Shown here piece after piece: positions 33,048 through 37,878 of a DNA stretch of 37,878 bases. The notes below the pieces were generated by a model. The model had not been told where the DNA came from and searched no databases. It saw nothing but the letters and a program-made list of their open reading frames with translations. The first letter of the stretch is position 1. Every line of letters starts with the position of its first letter. The stretch lies in NCBI GenBank assembly GCA_019136135.1, contig JAGVUR010000055.1:1-37878 (forward strand), read 5' to 3'. A program made the position numbers and the translations under genes. The DNA is from Verrucomicrobiota bacterium (GTDB lineage Bacteria > Verrucomicrobiota > Lentisphaeria > Oligosphaerales > Oligosphaeraceae).

Positions 33048-33602
33048 TTAGTCGACAAAGTCCTTGAGTTCTTCCTTTAAGCGGTTGACTGCGTAGTGCA
33101 TGCGTCCGAGGAGGGTGTTCATATTGACTCCAAGTTTTTTCGAGATTTCCTTGAAGCTTAGCCCTTGGCGTCTCATCTCAACGACAACCTGCTGGTCTTT
33201 CGGGAGGTCGTTGATTGCATTTTCCAATGCATGTTCAAAAGCGTCCCTGTCGTAGAGCTCGTATGCCGATTCATGGTCGGCGATGCTGATGTCGTCAGTC
33301 AATTCCTCGCTTTTTCGTTTAGCTGTATCCCTGAAGTGATCCATCAGCGCATTGTGTGCGATTCTGCAGATCCATGCGAGGAATTTCTGCCGATGGTCGT
33401 ATTTGTTCAGGTTTTGCGAAGCTTTGATCCATGCTTGCTGGAATATCTCGTCGACGAGCGTCTGGTTGTCGGAGATGAACTTGTTGATGTATGCGTAGAG
33501 CTGGAGTCGATATCTATGGTATAGGATTTCGAATGCCCGGTCGTCGCCGTCACGGCATCGCGAGATCAACTCCTGGTCATTTATGTCATTGCCGTGTTGC
33601 AT
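33048..33602 (-). CDS. ECF-type RNA polymerase sigma factor
   Basis: The 184-residue protein is started at ATG 33602 (AGGTG just upstream); a TTG at 33635 would add 11 residues. Region 2 shows AFEILYHRYRLQLYAYINKFI, then TLVDEIFQQAWIKASQNL and FLAWICRIAHNALMDHFR, the usual -10 binding helix. Region 4 is INDLPKDQQVVVEMRRQGLSFKEISKKLGVNMNTLLGRMHYAVNRLKE, with a typical helix-turn-helix. It is the first gene of sigma, anti-sigma and exported coiled-coil genes. The cognate promoter motif was not identified here. Confidence 0.93.
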   Translation of the reverse strand: MQHGNDINDQELISRCRDGDDRAFEILYHRYRLQLYAYINKFISDNQTLVDEIFQQAWIKASQNLNKYDHRQKFLAWICRIAHNALMDHFRDTAKRKSEELTDDISIADHESAYELYDRDAFEHALENAINDLPKDQQVVVEMRRQGLSFKEISKKLGVNMNTLLGRMHYAVNRLKEELKDFVD

Positions 33603-33691
33603 TTTCACCTGTATCTTGCTACAACCCTCGTTCAATAAACGCGAAAATCACCGATTTATTGTTCAGCGGGCTTTCGCAAGGCAAAGATATG

Positions 33692-34588
33692 TCAACGTCC
33701 TGCCAGCGCTCTTTGCCTGAGATGCCTGACGACCATGTCAACGACGGGTTGGTCCGTCAGGGCGAGGACGTGTTCCACGTCAAGGCCGGCGCAGGTATGC
33801 TTGCATTGATATAGGAATTGCTCGAGTTCCTGCTGGTAGGAAGCCCTGATGTCCTTTGGGTTGGTCATGATTTTCTCTCCTGTTTCCAGGTCTTCGAAGG
33901 CACCCGTATCCCTGAAGGGGAAGTCGACTTCGTGCCGATCGAGGATTTGGTAGACGATCACGTCGTGCTTGCGTCGCCTAAAATGCGCCAGTGCGGACTT
34001 GATTTTCTCGATATCGTCGAAAAGGTCGGAGAAAATGATGACGAGTCCTCTTCGTTTTGCCTTTTCCGCGAGGCTGTGGAGGGTATTGGCCATATCTGTC
34101 GACTGCGCCGGTTGGTGTTCTGCGAGTATATTGCAGATGACCCTGAGGTGTTCCGGACCTCCTTTTGCTGGCAGCAGCACTCGGCTCTTTTGGTCAAAGA
34201 TTGCGAGTCCCACGTTATCCTGTCGCCTCACGGTGATATAGGCCAGTGCCGCGGCAAGCTTCGAGGCATAGGAGAATTTCGAGAGTTTGTTTCCTGCGTA
34301 TGCCATTGAGCCCGAAGCATCGACGAGCAGGTGTACCCTGAGGCTGGTTTCCTCTTCGTACTGCCTAAGGTACAGGCGTTCGTTTTTTCCGTAGACTTTC
34401 CAGTCCAGGTGCTTGGGATCGTCGCCGGGGACATATTGCCGATAGTCCGCGAATTCGACCGAGATTCCCTTGAGTTGGCTTCGATGCGCACCAGTCATGG
34501 AACCTTCGACCGTGAATCTTGATCCGATAGCGAGCCTTGAAAGCCTGGTTACGTCCTGTGGTGTTAGAAAGTGGCTGATACCGTCCAT
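33692..34588 (-). CDS. DUF58 (von Willebrand factor A-like) protein
   Basis: The 298-residue protein starts at ATG 34588, with no good ribosome binding site. The DUF58 signature GISVEFADYRQYVPGDDPKHLDWKVYGK (41-68) is clear. The metal-binding MIDAS motif DASGSM (90-95) and downstream Thr/Asp positions (QSTDMANTL, VIIFSDLFDD) follow. DUF58 proteins usually work with a MoxR-type AAA ATPase in complex assembly or stress control. None is adjacent here. The neighbour upstream on the same strand is a DUF4091 gene. Confidence 0.85.
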   Translation of the reverse strand: MDGISHFLTPQDVTRLSRLAIGSRFTVEGSMTGAHRSQLKGISVEFADYRQYVPGDDPKHLDWKVYGKNERLYLRQYEEETSLRVHLLVDASGSMAYAGNKLSKFSYASKLAAALAYITVRRQDNVGLAIFDQKSRVLLPAKGGPEHLRVICNILAEHQPAQSTDMANTLHSLAEKAKRRGLVIIFSDLFDDIEKIKSALAHFRRRKHDVIVYQILDRHEVDFPFRDTGAFEDLETGEKIMTNPKDIRASYQQELEQFLYQCKHTCAGLDVEHVLALTDQPVVDMVVRHLRQRALAGR

Positions 34589-34694
34589 ATGAGAGCGTGA
34601 GTTGGGTGAGTTGAATCCGAGTCGCGATGCTTGTTACTATGTTACTTCCAATCCACAAAATCAATGCGCAGCCATGACAAAAATCCTCGGCATG

Positions 34695-37178
34695 TCATCG
34701 TTTGGTTCTCCATCCTCGGACTGCGAAGTCGTTGTCCGCCCATGGGTCCATATCCTTGAATCCGCTTGAGACGATAAGTCTTGCCAAGTTGTCTCGCCAG
34801 GCTTGGAGCACCTTGGGATCTCTTGAAAAGGAGTGCAGGTTGTTGACAAGCTCCGCGGGTACGACGATGGCTTTTTCGGCATCGTCCAGCCATTGGTTTT
34901 GCTGGGCGGTTCTTTGGGGGAGCGCGTTCATTCTTTGGATCGCTTCCTTGAGCAGGCAATGGTATGCGTAGTCCTCCAGTCCGTCACGGTAGTTTTCGAT
35001 CCTGATGGTTGGAATCGGCTTGCCGTCCTTTCCGAAGCAGAATGTGGCGCCGTCTCCGTGGTAGGTCGTCCAGCTGACTGGATTCCAGTTGGTGAAGGGA
35101 CCTTCCAGGATAGGCTTGTTGTCATTCCAGATGGTCATTGAGTAGTAGAGGAAGCCGTCCGGCTGGTATTTGGCAGTCATGGCGCCCATAAGCAAGCGAG
35201 CCTCGATGGCATGGTACTCGACGAACCAGTTGGCGAATGGGTTGTGGGGGCCGCAGCAGATGTACCACCAGACGAAGCGTCCTGCGTCCCGTGCGGCCTT
35301 GACCTTCTGCAAGTCAAATCGCGGGGTCAGGGGGCACCAGGCGTCAACGGATTTGACGATGGTGTCGGCTCCGAACGAATGGTCATAGGACGTGGTCATG
35401 ACGATGACTTCGGGGAATGCCTTTTTGAGTGCCTGGGCGCATTTTTCTATGATGGGAAACTTATCTGGCTGGCATTCGTCGTAGGCGTAGATATAGGCGT
35501 ACTTGAGGAGGTTCCGTCGCTTGGCTTCTTCGTAGATCGGTCTAAGCCTTTCGATTTCCTGTGGGATCTTGTCTTCCTGCCAAACTGTTGCGTCGCCCAA
35601 TCCAAAAGCTGTGAGCTTGCCTTTTGAGCGGAGGTATTCGATGACTTCGAAGTCCGGCGGGGTTTTGATGTAGATGTTGCCGTAGTCAAAGAGGTAGTCC
35701 GCCAGGAAATCCGCATAGACGAACTTCATTTTCTGCCAGTTTTCGGCGCCACCTCGTTGGGGCATTGCTGTTTTTTCGAAATAAGGATGGTTCCAGGCGA
35801 TGGCCGTGGGCAACGGTGGCTGCGAAGGGAGGGCGAAGTCGTGGACCGTGATGGAGAAGTCGAGGGAGACGGGCTTGGCATTGTCGGCTTCCACGGTGAT
35901 TTTCCCGTTGAATACGCCTGGTTTCTGTTGCCTGGTTGTTCTGGCTCTGATCCAGAATGCCTGTGCGTCGCCCGCCTTGATATCGACCTTCGGGCAAAAG
36001 TCAAGCAATGGATCGGGCCACCATCCGATATGGCTTACGGCATAGGGTGGCTTGTTCTTGGTTTCGACATAGCCGACCGTGTCAGCCTGAAGGCTTTCGG
36101 CGGGAAACAGGTTCCCATTGGCGTTGCGGAGTTCGCCGAGGACGATTCTGACGCCCTTCAAGTCGCGGGAGACTGGAAGGACGATGACTTGGGTTGATTC
36201 CTTTTCGTTGCGGGCAAGGGAAATCTGAAGTTTCTTCGAAGCTTTGATTGCGATGGGTACTTCGCGGGGAAGGACTTTTTCCATGCTGGTTGCGGTTCCG
36301 ACGATGAATTCCGAGATGTCAAGGCCAGCGTCCTGGGCGCTTTGCGCAAAGGCGACGATGGAAAGCGGGACTTTGAAAGACTCGGGTATCGAGTGGATCT
36401 TTTGGATCGTGATGTCCAGTTCCGTTTGAGGGGTAGCTGGATTCTTGAGGATCGCAATGGCGTTGTCCAATTTCTCGCGGGATTGAGCCAGGATTTGCTG
36501 CAAGCCGACACCAAGCTTGCCTGCGATGTCCTTGGGCAAGGCGTCCAAATTATGTGCATCGATCACGCCGTTGATCTGATCGATCAGTTCCTGAACCAGG
36601 TTGAGGCGATGGCGTGTCAGGGCTTGCTGGTGTGTCTCGGGCGGCTCGCCTACGGGTTCGCCTGGCTTCAACAACGCAATCCTGTCAATCACAAGGTCGA
36701 AATCTTCGGTGGGACGCTCCGTGAAGATATGGAAGACATGTATGTTGGACGTATCGACGGAATTGGGGAATTTTAGCGGAACGACGATGCGCTTGATTTG
36801 TGTCGCACCGACCTGGATCTTGTGGAGCAATGCTTGGCGGACGGGAACCTTGGCGTCGGAAACATAGAAGGCAAGGAATGGGGGGAGGAGCCGTGTGTTG
36901 GCGATGTCCAGCACCAGTCGGTCGTAGGGACGCCAATCCTTCAGGGGCGATGGAACTTCGAAGGCCGGCCATTCCGGCATGCCCGGGGCAAATTTCTTTG
37001 CAGTATACCGGAGTGCCTTTTTGCCTGAAGTCGCGTACATGTCCGTCCATTCCATTGCGTGGTATGCGTTTGAATGTTGCGTCCATAGTTTGGCGTCGGC
37101 TTCATTTTCGAAATCGAACAGGATATGTTCTGCGAACAGCGGCATCGTCAGGATGATGGCAAGGATGATGTGCTTCAT
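34695..37178 (-). CDS. Secreted DUF4091 glycosidase-like protein
   Basis: The 827-residue protein starts at ATG 37178 (AAGGA 8 bp upstream); a frame to 37211 adds 11 residues. Signal peptide MKHIILAIILTMPLFAEH is present. Residues of about 20-190 form a carbohydrate-binding-like beta-sandwich (ILFDFENEADAKLWTQ). A helical insert lies at about 190-300. Beta-sandwich modules at about 310-440 (GVFNGKITVEADNAKPVSLDFSITVHDFALP) precede a TIM-barrel-like region with YAYIYAYDECQPDKFP. TIRIENYRDGLEDYAYHCLLKEAI (about 725-750) is the DUF4091 C-terminal signature. Extracellular glycan hydrolysis is inferred; Glu/Asp roles were not assigned. Confidence 0.8.
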   Translation of the reverse strand: MKHIILAIILTMPLFAEHILFDFENEADAKLWTQHSNAYHAMEWTDMYATSGKKALRYTAKKFAPGMPEWPAFEVPSPLKDWRPYDRLVLDIANTRLLPPFLAFYVSDAKVPVRQALLHKIQVGATQIKRIVVPLKFPNSVDTSNIHVFHIFTERPTEDFDLVIDRIALLKPGEPVGEPPETHQQALTRHRLNLVQELIDQINGVIDAHNLDALPKDIAGKLGVGLQQILAQSREKLDNAIAILKNPATPQTELDITIQKIHSIPESFKVPLSIVAFAQSAQDAGLDISEFIVGTATSMEKVLPREVPIAIKASKKLQISLARNEKESTQVIVLPVSRDLKGVRIVLGELRNANGNLFPAESLQADTVGYVETKNKPPYAVSHIGWWPDPLLDFCPKVDIKAGDAQAFWIRARTTRQQKPGVFNGKITVEADNAKPVSLDFSITVHDFALPSQPPLPTAIAWNHPYFEKTAMPQRGGAENWQKMKFVYADFLADYLFDYGNIYIKTPPDFEVIEYLRSKGKLTAFGLGDATVWQEDKIPQEIERLRPIYEEAKRRNLLKYAYIYAYDECQPDKFPIIEKCAQALKKAFPEVIVMTTSYDHSFGADTIVKSVDAWCPLTPRFDLQKVKAARDAGRFVWWYICCGPHNPFANWFVEYHAIEARLLMGAMTAKYQPDGFLYYSMTIWNDNKPILEGPFTNWNPVSWTTYHGDGATFCFGKDGKPIPTIRIENYRDGLEDYAYHCLLKEAIQRMNALPQRTAQQNQWLDDAEKAIVVPAELVNNLHSFSRDPKVLQAWRDNLARLIVSSGFKDMDPWADNDFAVRGWRTKR

Positions 37179-37342
37179 AGGTCGGTCCTTTGTTTTTAGG
37201 GATATTTTCATTGGTTTGCATGTCTCTTGTAAGATACATACCGCTAGCGATTTATCTAGTATGTCAGTATGATTAATGGCTATATATTACATAGTCAACT
37301 TGGAAAAAACATCTTGTTTTGTTGATTTGACGGAAAAACTCA

Positions 37343-37370
37343 TTGGAAAATTTCGGACATGGATTATATT
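37343..37370 (+). promoter_or_regulatory. Probable promoter for the isomerase/epimerase gene
   Basis: TTGGAA (37343-37348) and TATATT (37365-37370) are 16 bp apart, about 50 bp before ATG 37422. Region 37179-37421 is otherwise an AT-rich divergent spacer with no gene seen. Confidence 0.5.
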
Positions 37371-37421
37371 AAGCAAACTTTTTTGTTTTATTTTTAGTGT
37401 ATGGGCAAAACAGGAGCAATG

Positions 37422-37878
37422 ATGCCTCGTTTTAGCATTGGAGTCATGGTTGATTCATTCCGTCTTCCGATACCGGATGCCGTTCGCAAGGCACGGGAAG
37501 TCGGCGCTGACGGGATTCAAGTTTACGTCGTTGACGGCGATATGAACGTCGACAACCTCGATGCCAAGGCGCGTCGTGCATTTCGCAATTTGGTTGACGA
37601 GTGCGGCTTGGATATTTCGGCGGTTTGCGGTGACTTGGGCGGGCACGGATTCCAGATTCCCGCGGAAAACGAGTGGAAAATCAGGAAGTCCAAGGCAATC
37701 GTCGATTTGGCTAGGGAATGGGATTGCGACGTGGTGACGACCCATATCGGCGTCGTGCCCGAAGACAAGTCGAGCGAAGTTTACCAGAACCAATTGAAGG
37801 TTTGCCGCGAACTAGGCGCCTATGCCGAGAAGAAGGGTGTCACGTTTGCGATTGAAACGGGGCCCGAGACCGCAGTCT
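37422..37878 (+). CDS. Sugar phosphate isomerase/epimerase (xylose-isomerase-like TIM barrel), C-terminus cut off
   Basis: About 152 codons are visible before the window ends. ATG 37422 is chosen because AGGAG lies 5 bp upstream. In-frame ATGs at 37419 and 37401 are less well placed. The sequence opens FSIGVMVDSFRLPIPDAVRK, then AREVGADGIQVYV, the first barrel strand and helix of the AP-endonuclease-2/xylose-isomerase-like family. DISAVCGDLGGHGF and VVTTHIGVVPED are further barrel strands, and VTFAIETGPE provides the metal-binding Glu. These enzymes often epimerise keto sugars such as those from the glycan genes nearby. The exact substrate is unknown. Confidence 0.8.
   Translation, partial: MPRFSIGVMVDSFRLPIPDAVRKAREVGADGIQVYVVDGDMNVDNLDAKARRAFRNLVDECGLDISAVCGDLGGHGFQIPAENEWKIRKSKAIVDLAREWDCDVVTTHIGVVPEDKSSEVYQNQLKVCRELGAYAEKKGVTFAIETGPETAV

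Overview
The window looks like part of a chromosome from a Gram-negative polysaccharide degrader, most likely in the PVC superphylum (Lentisphaerota or Verrucomicrobiota). This is inferred from gene content, not from a marker gene. The indications are many secreted LamG, beta-helix, DUF4091 and RIFT-barrel carbohydrate proteins, an ECF sigma/anti-sigma pair next to a periplasmic coiled-coil protein, and 9-bp minisatellites between genes. Most genes start with ATG behind a GGAG-like ribosome binding site. Several sigma-70-like promoters (TTGACA or TTGAAA, 16-18 bp, TATATT or TATAGT) are visible.

Layout. 1-2223 (minus): a partial exo-rhamnogalacturonan-lyase-like secreted protein and an SGNH esterase. 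2579-3672 (plus): a promoter, a small membrane-anchored protein and a stand-alone PTS EIIA (PtsN-like) protein, ending at a long bidirectional hairpin. 3867-6047 (minus): a secreted propeller plus LamG protein. 6157-12169: a divergent polyamine locus, with agmatine deiminase and N-carbamoylputrescine amidase on the minus strand and potABCD on the plus strand. Two small exported or membrane proteins follow, one of only 47 residues. 12836-16719: a 3.4-kb beta-helix gene bracketed by two related 9-bp tandem arrays. 16808-17788: tRNA-Thr(CGU) and thiD. 17908-22000 (minus): metG, an ABC-2 permease and an exported protein. 22499-23398: a PurN-like formyltransferase. 23514-24902 (minus): 2-keto-3-deoxygluconate kinase and a 90-residue protein. 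25183-31368 (plus): an operon of GH2 glycosidase, MFS transporter, membrane polyferredoxin and a nucleotidyltransferase-GHMP-kinase fusion. 31415-31738: an intergenic repeat, an inverted repeat and a broken gene remnant. 31782-37178 (minus): exported coiled-coil protein, anti-sigma, ECF sigma, DUF58 protein and a DUF4091 glycosidase-like protein. From 37422: the start of a sugar-phosphate isomerase/epimerase.

The genes fit a cell that attacks plant or host polysaccharides outside the cytoplasm. It would import the sugars, process them with GH2, KDG kinase and isomerases, and scavenge agmatine or polyamines. No single stretch is a clear new defence or mobile system. The least explained items are the paired GTCnGACnn minisatellites, the nucleotidyltransferase-GHMP-kinase fusion co-transcribed with a polyferredoxin, and the hairpin plus gene remnant near 31.5 kb.
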